Position numbers and translations under genes: made by a program
Notes under the pieces: model-generated
The model's input: the letters and a program-made list of their open reading frames with translations, nothing else
What the model was told of the DNA's origin: nothing
Databases searched by the model: none
Assembly (NCBI RefSeq): GCF_001623875.1
Contig: NZ_LWAE01000001.1
Span: 496,001-560,000 of the forward strand
DNA from: Clostridium magnum DSM 2767
Lineage (GTDB): Bacteria; Bacillota; Clostridia; Clostridiales; Clostridiaceae
DNA length: 64,000 nucleotides
Reading direction: 5' to 3'
Shown: piece by piece, positions 28,703 through 38,891 of the stretch
Layout of the letters: the number at the start of each line of letters is the position of its first letter
How positions within the stretch are numbered: position 1 is the first letter of the stretch

Positions 28703-28754
28703 TTTAAGAAAAAATAAGCACTAATTAAAATTAAGAATTTAAAAAGTAAAATAG

Positions 28755-28787
28755 AACAGCAGTTACTAAATAATTGTAACTGCTGTT
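28755..28787. terminator. bidirectional terminator between binding protein and perR-like gene
   Basis: AACAGCAGTTAC (28755-28766) pairs with GTAACTGCTGTT (28776-28787). It has T-rich DNA on both sides (minus: CTATTTTACTTTTT), so it can stop both convergent genes. Confidence 0.8.
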
Positions 28788-28808
28788 AATGTTTATACTT
28801 AATAAGAG

Positions 28809-29234
28809 CTAGTTTTCTTTAATGCTATTCTTACAAGATTTACATATACCATAAAAGTATATTTGGTTTGCTAAAACTTCGTAATCAGTAAAGTCCTTAA
28901 CTTTGTCATTTAAGTCTGAAAAACAAACACCATGGACATCATCTACTTTACTACAATTTAAACATTGTATGTGAGGATGCGGTGAGGTATTACCGTCATA
29001 TCTAAAATTACCTTCACCTACATTAAGTTCTTGAACAAGATTTACTTCAACTAATGTTTTTAAAGCCTTGTAAACTGTTGCTAAGCTCATTGTAGGATAC
29101 TCTGTTTGAAGTGCTTTATATATTGTCTCGGCAGATGGATGTTCATTTGTAGATTGTAAAAATTTATAAACAGCAATACGTTGAGGAGTAAGCTTTAATT
29201 TCTTTTCCCTAAAAATGTTAGCTAAATTATTCAT
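28809..29234 (-). CDS. Fur-family regulator, PerR-like
   Basis: 141-residue metal-dependent repressor. N-terminal winged HTH (TPQRIAVYKFLQ, then LATVYKALKTL), then a metal site RYDG...HPHIQC and a structural zinc built from CLNC and CKSC. The Asp-His-His-Asp set fits peroxide-sensing PerR better than iron Fur, but one residue set cannot settle this by eye. An upstream ATG three codons away is part of AGGATGG, the likely ribosome site for ATG at 29234. It likely controls oxidative-stress genes. Confidence 0.85.
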   Translation of the reverse strand: MNNLANIFREKKLKLTPQRIAVYKFLQSTNEHPSAETIYKALQTEYPTMSLATVYKALKTLVEVNLVQELNVGEGNFRYDGNTSPHPHIQCLNCSKVDDVHGVCFSDLNDKVKDFTDYEVLANQIYFYGICKSCKNSIKEN

Positions 29235-29470
29235 ATACACCATCCTAGTTATATAATTACTTATACTATATAATAAAAATTATTAATTGTCAAAAGCAAT
29301 TTTTGAAATTAATAGTACGTTTTACCTTAAGTTCAGAAATTTAAGTTTCTAAAAACAAACTTTTATGATATATGAATAATTTTATGCAAATATTGTAAAA
29401 ATATGCTTAAACTAAAATATGCGTGATGTTATTATCTTATCGAATAAACTTATAGGGAGGTAAGCAGAAA

Positions 29471-30808
29471 ATGAGTAAGGACGAATTAAAAAAGGAAATT
29501 GGTCTTATACCCGCTCTGGCAATCGTTATTGGTATGGTTATCGGTTCTGGAGTATTTTTTAAACCTAGGGCAGTATTTAGTGCCACAGGAGCTCCGGGCT
29601 TAGGGATATCAGCATGGATTTTAGGCGGAATTATATCTATAGCAGGTGGTCTTACAGCTGCTGAGATATCTGCAGCTATACCAAGAACTGGTGGTATGGT
29701 AGCTTACTTAGAAGAAACTTATGGTGATATTTGGGGATATCTTTTAGGATGGGCTCAAATAGTCATATATTTTCCAGCAAATGTAGCTGCTCTTGCAATA
29801 ATATTTGCGACTCAAGTGGTTTCATTGCTAGGTTTAGGTGATGCAATATTAATTCCAATAGCAATAATATCAACTATTTTTTTATTATTTATGAATTCGT
29901 TAGGATCAAAAACAGGGGCAGTTATTCAGACTGTTTCTACCTTTGGTAAGTTAATACCACTAGTTGCAATCATAGTTGTGGGACTTATGAATGGGGATGG
30001 TGGTGTAGTTAGATTATTTCCTATGACAGCTGCGGATCATCCAATCGGTACAAGTTTAGGTTCAGCTCTCGTAGCTACAATGTTTGCTTATGAAGGGTGG
30101 ATAAACGTTGGAGCTATAGCGGGAGAAATGAAAAACCCAGCCAAAGACTTACCTAGAGCAATAGTTGGTGGTTTATCATTAGTTATGGCCGTTTACATAT
30201 TGATAAATATAGCTTATTTATTTGTATTACCAGCAAGTGTCCTTGCTGCAACAAAAACACCAGCTGCTGATGTTGCAAATGTAATCTTTGGACCATCAGG
30301 TGGAAAGATTATTACAATAGGTATACTAGTATCAATATTTGGTGCATTAAATGGATATATACTAACTGGAATGAGAATTCCATATGCTATGGCAATAGAG
30401 AATAAACTACCAGGAAGTAAATGGTTAGCGAAGTTACATCCAACCTTTAAAACTCCAATAAACAGCGGTATATTAATCACAGTTATATCAATATTGTTGA
30501 TATTTTCAGGTAAGTTTGATCAGTTAACTGATTTATTGGTATTTGTAATATGGATATTCTACTGTATGACGTTCTATGCAGTAATAGTACTTAGAAAGAA
30601 TCAACCTAATCTACATAGACCATACAAAGTTCCTTTATACCCTATAATGCCGGCTATAGCTATAATTGGGGGATTATATATAATACTAAATACTTTATTT
30701 ACTCAGCCGTTAAATGCAGGTTTAGGAATAGTTCTTACACTAATAGGTTATCCTATTTATAAAGCGAGAAAAGATAAGTTTACAAAATCAGAAGATAATA
30801 TTGCTTAG
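29471..30808 (+). CDS. APC-superfamily amino acid permease
   Basis: 445 residues, about 12 membrane spans. The start VIGSGVFFKPRAV and ISIAGGLTAAEISAAIPRTG match the LAT/SteT group of the APC superfamily, which exchange or take up amino acids. No transport partner or substrate gene is adjacent, so specificity is unknown. AGGGAGGTAAGC precedes the ATG. Followed by a strong terminator. Confidence 0.88.
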   Translation: MSKDELKKEIGLIPALAIVIGMVIGSGVFFKPRAVFSATGAPGLGISAWILGGIISIAGGLTAAEISAAIPRTGGMVAYLEETYGDIWGYLLGWAQIVIYFPANVAALAIIFATQVVSLLGLGDAILIPIAIISTIFLLFMNSLGSKTGAVIQTVSTFGKLIPLVAIIVVGLMNGDGGVVRLFPMTAADHPIGTSLGSALVATMFAYEGWINVGAIAGEMKNPAKDLPRAIVGGLSLVMAVYILINIAYLFVLPASVLAATKTPAADVANVIFGPSGGKIITIGILVSIFGALNGYILTGMRIPYAMAIENKLPGSKWLAKLHPTFKTPINSGILITVISILLIFSGKFDQLTDLLVFVIWIFYCMTFYAVIVLRKNQPNLHRPYKVPLYPIMPAIAIIGGLYIILNTLFTQPLNAGLGIVLTLIGYPIYKARKDKFTKSEDNIA

Positions 30809-30830
30809 AAAGTCTAAGAATGGTATTAGT

Positions 30831-30877
30831 CTGTTGTGTTAGGTGCTTTTACTAGTACCTAACACAACAGATTTTTT
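30831..30877 (+). terminator. terminator after the permease gene
   Basis: CTGTTGTGTTAGGT (30831-30844) pairs with ACCTAACACAACAG (30857-30870), followed by ATTTTTT. Confidence 0.92.
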
Positions 30878-30914
30878 ACATTAATATCCAAATACGGTTG
30901 CGGTAGCTTAATTC

Positions 30915-33269
30915 TTAGCTAATGATAGAGTTATTTTTATAATTAGTTCTATACTGATTTGGTGAAATACCATAGTTTTTTTTGAAAGCAGTATAAAAAT
31001 AATTGCTATTACTAAATCCTACAGCTGTAGATATATCAGACACGGTAAGATCTGTTGTTTCAAGCAAAGCCTTGGATTTATTAAATCTAAATTCTGATAT
31101 ATAGTTAGAAAGTGATTTATTTACTGTATTTTTAAATATAGTTCTTAAATAATTAGGTGAAATATCTACGTAATCTGCAATAGATTCCGCTGATAAGCAT
31201 GGATTACTATAGTTTTCCTCAATGTATTTTAATGTTGTAGTCACAATAGTGTCAGATTTATTTGATTTTTTCTCATTAAGTTGATTAATGAAATCAGTAT
31301 AGAAACTCATAAACCAGAACTTAACTTCATCTAAGGTTTCTAGCTTATCTAAATTATTTAAGAAACTTTTTAAGCTCATATCTGAAGGTTCATTATTTAT
31401 AAAATGTAGAGAATCTACTAATTTTTTCGAGTGTAATGCCAAATGAGATATGCTAAGTAGCATATTACTATAAGAATATGTACTGATAGTAGCTAGTATC
31501 TTATCAAGTTGAGTTTCTACACTCTTAATGTTTCCTAATTTAATAGAGTTAAAAAGTAAGGTTTCCATACCCTCGTCATAATGATAATCATTATTTATAT
31601 GTTTATTTATTTCTTTATAATAAAGAATAGAATTTATTCCAAATTTTAATGTATATTTTAAACAATTTATAGCAACTTTATAGGATATCGACAATTGATT
31701 TATGTCACAAATATAGCACCCAATTCCAGCAGAAAGAGAAATTTTATAATATAGTGATACATATTCTTGAATTTCTTTTATAAGGTTAAAAATTAGGTCT
31801 AAGTTTTCCATTGAATTTTCATCTGATATATTCAAAATAAGCGCCATATAGGTACTGTTTATAAAAATACATTCATTATTATAATATTTCGATGATACAT
31901 CGTGACATATATTACAAATGCCAAATCTTAATAAGTTCCTGCCGTCATGATCATATTTAGAATAAAAATCCTTAAGTCTATCTACTTTAAATACTACCAC
32001 TAAATTGCCTTCATCAGGTAATTTGATATCTAGTTCATTGAGTTTTGTCCTTATATTTTTAATAGCTACACCATCATTTAATAAAAGACCTTCTAGTAAC
32101 CGTTTTCTTATGAAGCTTGTATCTTCGTTAGTAAGGTTTTTTAATGTTACTGGTTCATTAAGTATATTATCAATAGCTAAAGATAACAGATCTAGTTCAT
32201 TAGAATCAATGGTGTTTTCAGAATCAGAAATTATAGGTAACTTACTCTTAACTTGTTTTACTATTTTATCAATAGGAGAATAGATCTTTTTAGATACAAT
32301 GTATGAGAAAATTATTCCTACAATAAATAAAAGAATAAACATTGCTATCAGCAGTTTTGTCATGACATTAATACTTTGAAGTAAGGTTTTATATGGAGTT
32401 ATAGATACAAACTTTAACCCTAATCTACTAGAAGAAGAATATGTAACGACACAAGGAGTACCATCAATAGTAGATAAAAAACTACCTTTTGAGTTTTTTG
32501 ATTTAAATATGTTTTGTATATAGCTATTTTCAGAAATATTTCTTAAAAACATATTTGAATTAGAATGCATAACTATATTTCCTTTTTCATCAACGGCAAA
32601 TAAATCACATCCATCTTCAGATATAGTTTTAAAGTATTTTTGAATTTCTACTGCATCTAAGTTTACAATTATGGCACCATCAGGTAAAGAGTTTTTTGGA
32701 TTTTTACTATTGCATAATGCAATAGTAAGAACATCTTTATCATACTTCAAATTGTTTTTTAATACTGTATTTATTTTTCTTGGAACTAGTTTTGAAGTAA
32801 ATGTTTCTGAAGAATCTTTTAAAAAACTCAATATTTCATGGTCATAAAAATCTTTAATGTCTATGGAATTAGATATAGAGCTATAAATTTTGCCGTTATT
32901 ATTATTATAGATATAAACAGATTGAATAGATGGAGGTAAAGAATTCAAGTACATAACTTTTGAGCTCTCATCAATTGCACTTAGTTTATCTTGTTCACCA
33001 TACATAAGGTTAGAAATATCTTGGCTAAGATACAGTTGATAAGTAAAAAGCTTGGCCCAATTTAAGCTATAGTCAATATAATAACTTGCTTGGTTTAATA
33101 TTTTTTCAGATGAATTAGTAGAATTTTTTATTATTTGCCGCTTATAGCCATTATATAAAATTGTAGTTGATATAAATAAAATTATGGATGTAAGTATTAT
33201 ATAAGATGAAAGAAGTTTTATAAAAGTGCTTTTAAAGTTGATTTTTATATTGTTTTTTAAATAGTTCAT
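30915..33269 (-). CDS. membrane-bound AraC-family regulator with extracytoplasmic sensor
   Basis: 784 residues. N-terminal membrane span (about 16-38), an outer ~260-residue sensor of Cache type, a second span (about 305-328), a HAMP-like linker, a middle domain, and a C-terminal AraC double HTH (about 680-780: SAESIADYVDISPNYLRTIF, then TVSDISTAVGFSNSNYFYTA). Such one-piece regulators bind an extracellular sugar signal and switch on adjacent genes. It is divergent from the sugar/inositol cluster starting 600 bases away, so it is the likely activator. GGGGAGATATAT precedes the ATG. Confidence 0.88.
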   Translation of the reverse strand: MNYLKNNIKINFKSTFIKLLSSYIILTSIILFISTTILYNGYKRQIIKNSTNSSEKILNQASYYIDYSLNWAKLFTYQLYLSQDISNLMYGEQDKLSAIDESSKVMYLNSLPPSIQSVYIYNNNNGKIYSSISNSIDIKDFYDHEILSFLKDSSETFTSKLVPRKINTVLKNNLKYDKDVLTIALCNSKNPKNSLPDGAIIVNLDAVEIQKYFKTISEDGCDLFAVDEKGNIVMHSNSNMFLRNISENSYIQNIFKSKNSKGSFLSTIDGTPCVVTYSSSSRLGLKFVSITPYKTLLQSINVMTKLLIAMFILLFIVGIIFSYIVSKKIYSPIDKIVKQVKSKLPIISDSENTIDSNELDLLSLAIDNILNEPVTLKNLTNEDTSFIRKRLLEGLLLNDGVAIKNIRTKLNELDIKLPDEGNLVVVFKVDRLKDFYSKYDHDGRNLLRFGICNICHDVSSKYYNNECIFINSTYMALILNISDENSMENLDLIFNLIKEIQEYVSLYYKISLSAGIGCYICDINQLSISYKVAINCLKYTLKFGINSILYYKEINKHINNDYHYDEGMETLLFNSIKLGNIKSVETQLDKILATISTYSYSNMLLSISHLALHSKKLVDSLHFINNEPSDMSLKSFLNNLDKLETLDEVKFWFMSFYTDFINQLNEKKSNKSDTIVTTTLKYIEENYSNPCLSAESIADYVDISPNYLRTIFKNTVNKSLSNYISEFRFNKSKALLETTDLTVSDISTAVGFSNSNYFYTAFKKNYGISPNQYRTNYKNNSIIS

Positions 33270-33868
33270 ATATATCTCCCCTCAATTTTAAAACTTAGTT
33301 TTAAAAATATAACCTTATTGAAGTTAATTTTTAAATAGAAAGTTAAAAATTAAAGCTATATTTTTACTTGACTTAGAAATTTACTTTAAAACTCAGCAAA
33401 TAAGTTATAGATAAATACAAAATTAACACTATTATTAAACAAAGTATTCACAATTATTCGAAGTATAATTGTGTGAAAAAAACAAAGGAATAATTAAAAA
33501 TTAAAGTTTGGAATTTTTCGAATATACAGTATTATCTTAATAGAGCAACACATAAAGTGCAAGAATCACAAGACAAAAACTATGAATAATAAAAATATGG
33601 AATAAAATAGAAGGCGTATGTATAATTAATTCTATCATATTGATCCATATAAATATAGTATCAAATGCTTTCATATTAATTCATGTAAATACATAACTGA
33701 TTATATTTACATAAATATAATCCATACAAATACGGAACTCAATATTTTTACATAAATATAATCTGTATCTAAATAGCTGAAAGGGGGATATTAGTAATTT
33801 TATTAAAGTAGGAAAGTATTTAAAAAAGTAAGAGAATACTTAAGAATTAAAATTGAGGGGGAAATTAT
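33270..33868. promoter_or_regulatory. 599-base divergent control region of the inositol cluster
   Basis: AT-rich and without an ORF I can support. It holds an inverted repeat CACAATTAT (33449-33457)/ATAATTGTG (33465-33473), which could be a regulator site, and a 17-base direct repeat TTTACATAAATATAATC at 33706-33722 and 33747-33763, 41 bases apart. These are candidates for AraC-type binding sites, which are usually direct repeats. No confident -10/-35 pair was picked. Confidence 0.45.
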
Positions 33869-34858
33869 ATGAAAAGGTATGGAAAATTACTAAGTATATT
33901 AGCTGTAACAGCGGTAGTATCATCAGCACTTGTAGGATGTGGAAGCAAATCCACTAGCCAAAATCAACAAACATCAGATAAAAAGGATGGAAAAGCTAAT
34001 GTTGCTGTTGTATTGAAAGCTGTAAATAGTGACTACTGGAAAACAGTTCAAGCTGGAGCTATGGATGCTGGCAAAGAATTAGGTGTAGATGTAAAGGTAC
34101 TTGGACCTAATGATGAAACCGATATCGCTGGACAAACTTCACTAATGGAAGATCAAATAGTAAAGAAAGTATCAGTATTAGTTGTAGCGCCATCACAGCC
34201 AAGTGCTGCTTTAGCAACTTTTGACAAAGCAGATCAAGCAAGCATTCCTGTTGTATTAATAGATACAGACGCAAAATGGGATAAGAAAAAATCTTTCGTT
34301 GGAACAGGAAACTTAGCAGGTGGTAAGCTTGGCGGTAAATATTTAGCTGAAAAGGTTGGAAAAGGATCAGAGGTTGTTATTATAAGAGGCGCACTAGGAG
34401 ATGCAACCCATGATGAACGTGTAAACGGTGCCAAAGAGGAGTTAGAAGCTGCTGGTGTTAAAATTGTAGAAATTCAACCAGCAAATAGCGATAGAAATAA
34501 AGCTATGTCAGTAATGGAGAATTTATTACAAACTCATCCAAATGTAAAAGGTGTTTTCTGCTCAAACGACGAGATGGCTTTAGGTGCAGAAAGAGCACTT
34601 AAACAATCAAACAAAACAGGTGTAGCTGTTGTAGGATTTGACGGTTCAGCAGATGCATTGAAATCAATAAAGGCTGGGGAACTTACAGCATCAGTTGCAC
34701 AAAGTCCATATAATATTGGAAAACTAGGTGTAGAAACTGCTGTTAAGATTGCTAAAGGGGAAAAAGTTGAAAATAGAGTTGATACTGGTACAAAAGTAAT
34801 AAGTAAAGAAAATGTAGATGCAGCTCAAGCTGAGTTAGATAAAATACTTAAAAAATAA
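33869..34858 (+). CDS. sugar ABC transporter substrate-binding lipoprotein (RbsB/inositol type)
   Basis: 329 residues. Signal peptide ending in the lipobox LVGC (Cys about residue 24), Ser/Gln/Lys linker, then a periplasmic-binding fold of the ribose/galactose family: VVLKAVNSDYWKTVQAGA (about 48-65), NAxxD-like and VVGFDGSADALKSIKAG segments. It delivers ligand to the RbsA/RbsC-like proteins encoded next. Because iolBDEG follow in the same run, an inositol or related cyclitol is the inferred ligand. Confidence 0.92.
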   Translation: MKRYGKLLSILAVTAVVSSALVGCGSKSTSQNQQTSDKKDGKANVAVVLKAVNSDYWKTVQAGAMDAGKELGVDVKVLGPNDETDIAGQTSLMEDQIVKKVSVLVVAPSQPSAALATFDKADQASIPVVLIDTDAKWDKKKSFVGTGNLAGGKLGGKYLAEKVGKGSEVVIIRGALGDATHDERVNGAKEELEAAGVKIVEIQPANSDRNKAMSVMENLLQTHPNVKGVFCSNDEMALGAERALKQSNKTGVAVVGFDGSADALKSIKAGELTASVAQSPYNIGKLGVETAVKIAKGEKVENRVDTGTKVISKENVDAAQAELDKILKK

Positions 34859-34881
34859 TTAGCATAAGAACAAAAATATGA

Positions 34882-34934
34882 GCCCAACAAGCCGATATAG
34901 CAATTCTTATATAAAATAATTATTCTTGTTGGGC
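34882..34934 (+). terminator. hairpin between binding protein and ATPase genes
   Basis: GCCCAACAAG (34882-34891) pairs with CTTGTTGGGC (34925-34934); no T-run follows. Probably a partial terminator or mRNA-protecting structure that keeps the binding protein more abundant than the membrane parts. Confidence 0.55.
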
Positions 34935-34999
34935 ATCATAAACTACAGAATTAATAGTGAGTGTAAGAACTTATTTTAAAAGTTGGGGTGATTTAAGTA

Positions 35000-36487
35000 A
35001 TGAAACAGCCATTTATTGAATTAAAAGGCGTTTCCAAGATATTTCCTGGGGTTAGAGCATTAAATCAAATAGATTTGGATGTTTATCCAGGAGAGGTTCT
35101 GGGATTAGTTGGAGAAAACGGAGCAGGTAAATCTACATTAATTAAAATTCTAACAGGTGCACATAGAAATGATGAAGGAAAAATAAATATTGAAGGTAAA
35201 GAGACAGTTATATATGGACCTAAACATGCTATGGAGCTAGGAATAACAGCTATATACCAAGAATTAAATATAGTTAAACAACTTACTGTAGCAGAAAATG
35301 TTTTTTTAGGTAGAGAAGTAAAAAAAGGTACACTTCTTGATAGAGCATATATGATTCAGAAATCCTCAGAATTATTAAAAGATTTAGGACAAGAAATTAA
35401 TCCAAAGTTGCCTATAAGTATGTTAGGAGTTGGGCAACAACAGATGGTTGAAATAGCAAAGGCTTTAAGTGTAAAAACTAAAGTATTAATAATGGATGAA
35501 CCTACAGCTAGTTTAAGTAATAGAGAAGTTAAAGAGTTATTAAGAACTGTAAAGAGTTTAAGGGAGAAGGGAATAGGAATAGTTTATATTTCCCATAGAC
35601 TTGAAGAGATAATAGAGATTTGTGACAGAGTTACAATTATGAGGGATGGAGAAAAGGTTAAAACTTTACAAAAAAATGAGATTACAACAGATACTCTAAT
35701 AAAATTAATGGTTGGAAGAAATCTAGAAGAACAGTTTCCAAAAGTAGAAACTAAAAAAGGTGAGGAAGTACTAAGAGTTGAAGGATTAAGTAGAAATGGT
35801 GTGTTTGAAAATGTAACTTTTGGTGTAAAAAAAGGTGAGATTCTTGGAGTAGCAGGCCTTGTAGGGGCTGGAAGAACAGAAGTTATGAGAGTTGTTTTTG
35901 GGGCAGACTCAAAAGATGCTGGTGATGTTTACATACACGGTAAAAAAGTTAAAATAACATGTCCTAGAGATGCCATGAGAAATAAAATAGCTTTTTTGAC
36001 TGAGGATAGAAAAGGACAAGGATTAATTCTAGATAATACTGTGGCATTTAATATGAATATTTCATCTTTTAATAAAATAACGAAGGGTTTTTTACTGGAT
36101 AGAAAAAAATCAAAACAAAGATGTGCAGAGAATATTAAGAAATTAAATATAAATCCACCACTTGACAGTTTTATAGTAAGACAGTTTAGTGGAGGAAATC
36201 AGCAAAAAGTTGTTATAGCAAAATGGTTAAATACAGATGCAGATATATACATTTTTGATGAACCAACAAGAGGGATAGATGTAGGCGCCAAAGTTGAGGT
36301 TTATAATGTTATGAATGAGTTGGTAAGCAAGGGCGCCGCGATAATAATGATTTCATCAGAAATGCCAGAGGTGCTAGGCATGAGTGACAGAATTATTGTT
36401 ATGCATGAAGGAAAGCTTACAGGAGAATTTGATAGAAAAGAGGCTAATCAAGAAAATATTATGAAAGCCGCTTCGGGAGGTATGTAA
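35000..36487 (+). CDS. sugar ABC transporter double ATP-binding protein (RbsA type)
   Basis: 495 residues with two ABC domains. Domain 1: Walker A GENGAGKST (about 37-45), signature LGVGQQQM, Walker B VLIMDEPTAS. Domain 2: signature FSGGNQQKV and Walker B IYIFDEPTRGID; its Walker A is degenerate (GLVGAGRTE), as usual in this family. It drives import with the binding protein and permease on either side. The permease begins 3 bases after its stop. Confidence 0.94.
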   Translation: MKQPFIELKGVSKIFPGVRALNQIDLDVYPGEVLGLVGENGAGKSTLIKILTGAHRNDEGKINIEGKETVIYGPKHAMELGITAIYQELNIVKQLTVAENVFLGREVKKGTLLDRAYMIQKSSELLKDLGQEINPKLPISMLGVGQQQMVEIAKALSVKTKVLIMDEPTASLSNREVKELLRTVKSLREKGIGIVYISHRLEEIIEICDRVTIMRDGEKVKTLQKNEITTDTLIKLMVGRNLEEQFPKVETKKGEEVLRVEGLSRNGVFENVTFGVKKGEILGVAGLVGAGRTEVMRVVFGADSKDAGDVYIHGKKVKITCPRDAMRNKIAFLTEDRKGQGLILDNTVAFNMNISSFNKITKGFLLDRKKSKQRCAENIKKLNINPPLDSFIVRQFSGGNQQKVVIAKWLNTDADIYIFDEPTRGIDVGAKVEVYNVMNELVSKGAAIIMISSEMPEVLGMSDRIIVMHEGKLTGEFDRKEANQENIMKAASGGM

Positions 36488-36490
36488 TAA

Positions 36491-37528
36491 ATGGAACAGA
36501 CAACTAAAAAAGCAAGATTCGATTTGAGCACGGATAAATCTTTAAAAAGTATGTTATCCAAGTTTGGTTCTTTATTAGGTTTGTTAATACTTTGTGTCAT
36601 TTTAAGTTTTGCATCAGATCAGTTTTTAACTTTTAAAAATATAATGAATATAGCAAACCAATCAGCTTTAAATAGCATAATTTCAGTAGGTATGTTGCTT
36701 ACAATAATAACGGCAGGTATTGACCTTTCTGTTGGAGCAATGCTAGCGTTGTCTATATGTGTAATGGGAGTTTTAACATCAAAATATCATGTAAATCCGT
36801 TTTTAGCACTATTAATATGTTTATCAGTGGGCGCTTTTTTAGGCTTCTTGAACGGTATTATGTTAACTAAAATGAAATTGCCTCATCCATTTATATCCAC
36901 ATTAGCTATGAAAAATGTAGCAAGAGGATTAGCTCTTATAGTTACAGCAGCTTCTCCAATATCAGGTTTTTCTAAATCAGTCCAATTTTTAGGATCAGAG
37001 AAAATAGGATCAGTACCAGTAAGTTTCATATTAGTTATAGTGGTATTCATAGGTTTTCACATATTTTTAACTAGAACAGCTCAAGGTAGATATATATATG
37101 CAGTTGGAGGTAATCCAGAAGCAGCAAAGTTATCTGGTGTTAACGTACCAAGAACATTAGTAATGGTTTATACAATATCTGGAATAATGTCAGCGTTATG
37201 CGGAATAGTGCTAGTAGGAAGAGTTAACGCAGCATTCCCATTAGCAGGTCTAGATTATGATGCAGACGCCATTGCAGCTTGTATAATAGGTGGAGCATCC
37301 TTTATGGGGGGATCTGGTACAGTATGGGGAACATTGATAGGTGCTATGATTATGGCTGTACTTAGAAATGGATTAAATCTTCTAAGTGTACCAGCAGATT
37401 ATCAAACAGTTGCAATAGGTTTAGTTATAATTGGTGCTGTTTATGTAGACGTTCTAAGAAATCAGGCTCAAAAGAAAGCCAAAGCAGTTCCAACTTCAAA
37501 TACAAGTGCACAAACTACAAGTGCATAA
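36491..37528 (+). CDS. sugar ABC transporter permease (RbsC type)
   Basis: 345 residues, about 8-10 membrane spans. ITAGIDLSVGAMLALS (about 75-90) and GGNPEAAKLSGVNV (about 202-215) are RbsC-family signatures. Forms the channel of the importer. It ends in a Ser/Thr-rich tail. The next gene, malic enzyme, follows after 60 bases with no terminator between. Confidence 0.93.
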   Translation: MEQTTKKARFDLSTDKSLKSMLSKFGSLLGLLILCVILSFASDQFLTFKNIMNIANQSALNSIISVGMLLTIITAGIDLSVGAMLALSICVMGVLTSKYHVNPFLALLICLSVGAFLGFLNGIMLTKMKLPHPFISTLAMKNVARGLALIVTAASPISGFSKSVQFLGSEKIGSVPVSFILVIVVFIGFHIFLTRTAQGRYIYAVGGNPEAAKLSGVNVPRTLVMVYTISGIMSALCGIVLVGRVNAAFPLAGLDYDADAIAACIIGGASFMGGSGTVWGTLIGAMIMAVLRNGLNLLSVPADYQTVAIGLVIIGAVYVDVLRNQAQKKAKAVPTSNTSAQTTSA

Positions 37529-37588
37529 GTTAAGTCCAGAATATTCAAAAAGTTAATTTTACGATAAAGAATAACGGAGGAAATTACA

Positions 37589-38815
37589 TTGGAGTTAAGG
37601 GAAAAAACATTAAAATTTCATAAAGAAAATGAAGGTAAAATTGCACTAAAGTGCAAAGTGCCAGTTAGAAATAAAGAGGATATGACACTTGCATATACAC
37701 CAGGAGTTGCAGAACCTTGTCTAGAAATTGAAAAGAGTCTAGAAACTATCTATGATTACACGTCAAAAGGAAATTGGGTAGCAGTTGTGACTAATGGTAC
37801 AGCGGTACTAGGCCTAGGAGATATAGGAGCAGCAGCAGGCCTTCCAGTTATGGAAGGAAAAGCAGTATTATTTAAAGCTTTTGCAGGAGTAGATGCTTTT
37901 CCAATATGCTTAGAAACAAAGGATATAGATAAGATAGTAGAGACTGTAAAGCTTATGGAACCTACTTTTGGAGGGATAAATTTAGAGGATATCAAAGCTC
38001 CAGAATGTTTTGAGATAGAATCTAAGCTTAAAGAAATAAGTAATATACCAATTTTCCATGATGATCAACATGGAACCGCAGTAGTATCTTCAGCATGTCT
38101 TATAAACGCATTAAAATTAGTAAATAAAAAATTTGAAGACATAACAATTGTTATAAATGGAGCAGGAGCAGCAGGAACAGCTATTACGAAATTACTTATA
38201 AAAATGGGTGCTAAAGATGTTATCTTATGTGATACCAAAGGACCTATATACAAAGGTAGACCAGCAGGTATGAATAAATACAAAGATGAAATAGCAGAAG
38301 TAACAAATAAGAAATTAGTAAAAGGAACTCTAGCTGATGCACTAAAAGGAGCAGATGTATTCTTAGGGGTATCTGTAGCAAATTGTGTGACTCAGGAAAT
38401 GGTTAAGTCTATGAATAGGGATTCAATAATAATGGCTATGGCAAATCCAAATCCAGAAATAGTTCCAGAATTGGCTTTAGAGGCAGGAGCTAAGGTAGTA
38501 TGTACAGGAAGATCAGATTACCCAAATCAAGTTAATAATGTATTAGCTTTTCCAGGAATATTTAGAGGGGCTTTAGATGTAAGAGCAAGCGATATAAACG
38601 ATGAAATGAAAATAGCAGCAGCGTATGCTATAGCCGAACTTGTAAGTGAAGATGAATTAAAGCCAGAGTATGTTATACCACAGGCTTTTGATTTAAGAAT
38701 AGCTCCAAAGGTTGCATACTATGTGGCTAAAGCAGCCATAGAAACAGGTATTGCAAGAAGAGAAAATATTACACCTGAAATGGTCGAAAAACATACAAAA
38801 GAATTACTTAAGTAG
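37589..38815 (+). CDS. NAD(P)-dependent malic enzyme
   Basis: 408 residues. Converts malate to pyruvate and CO2 with reduction of NAD(P). The start LKFHKENEGKIALKCKVP and YTPGVAEPCLEI (about 33-44) are malic-enzyme segments; NAD-binding Rossmann core is VINGAGAAGTAITKLL. TTG start behind CGGAGGAAATTACA. Being inside the inositol run is unusual; it may balance pyruvate and reducing power for the pathway. Co-transcription with the ABC importer is likely. Confidence 0.93.
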   Translation: MELREKTLKFHKENEGKIALKCKVPVRNKEDMTLAYTPGVAEPCLEIEKSLETIYDYTSKGNWVAVVTNGTAVLGLGDIGAAAGLPVMEGKAVLFKAFAGVDAFPICLETKDIDKIVETVKLMEPTFGGINLEDIKAPECFEIESKLKEISNIPIFHDDQHGTAVVSSACLINALKLVNKKFEDITIVINGAGAAGTAITKLLIKMGAKDVILCDTKGPIYKGRPAGMNKYKDEIAEVTNKKLVKGTLADALKGADVFLGVSVANCVTQEMVKSMNRDSIIMAMANPNPEIVPELALEAGAKVVCTGRSDYPNQVNNVLAFPGIFRGALDVRASDINDEMKIAAAYAIAELVSEDELKPEYVIPQAFDLRIAPKVAYYVAKAAIETGIARRENITPEMVEKHTKELLK

Positions 38816-38891
38816 AAGTTCACATTAAAACATAAATATAATGACTTTAATGAAAATAAATAAAATTAAACTCAAAATTTAGGAGGAATGA

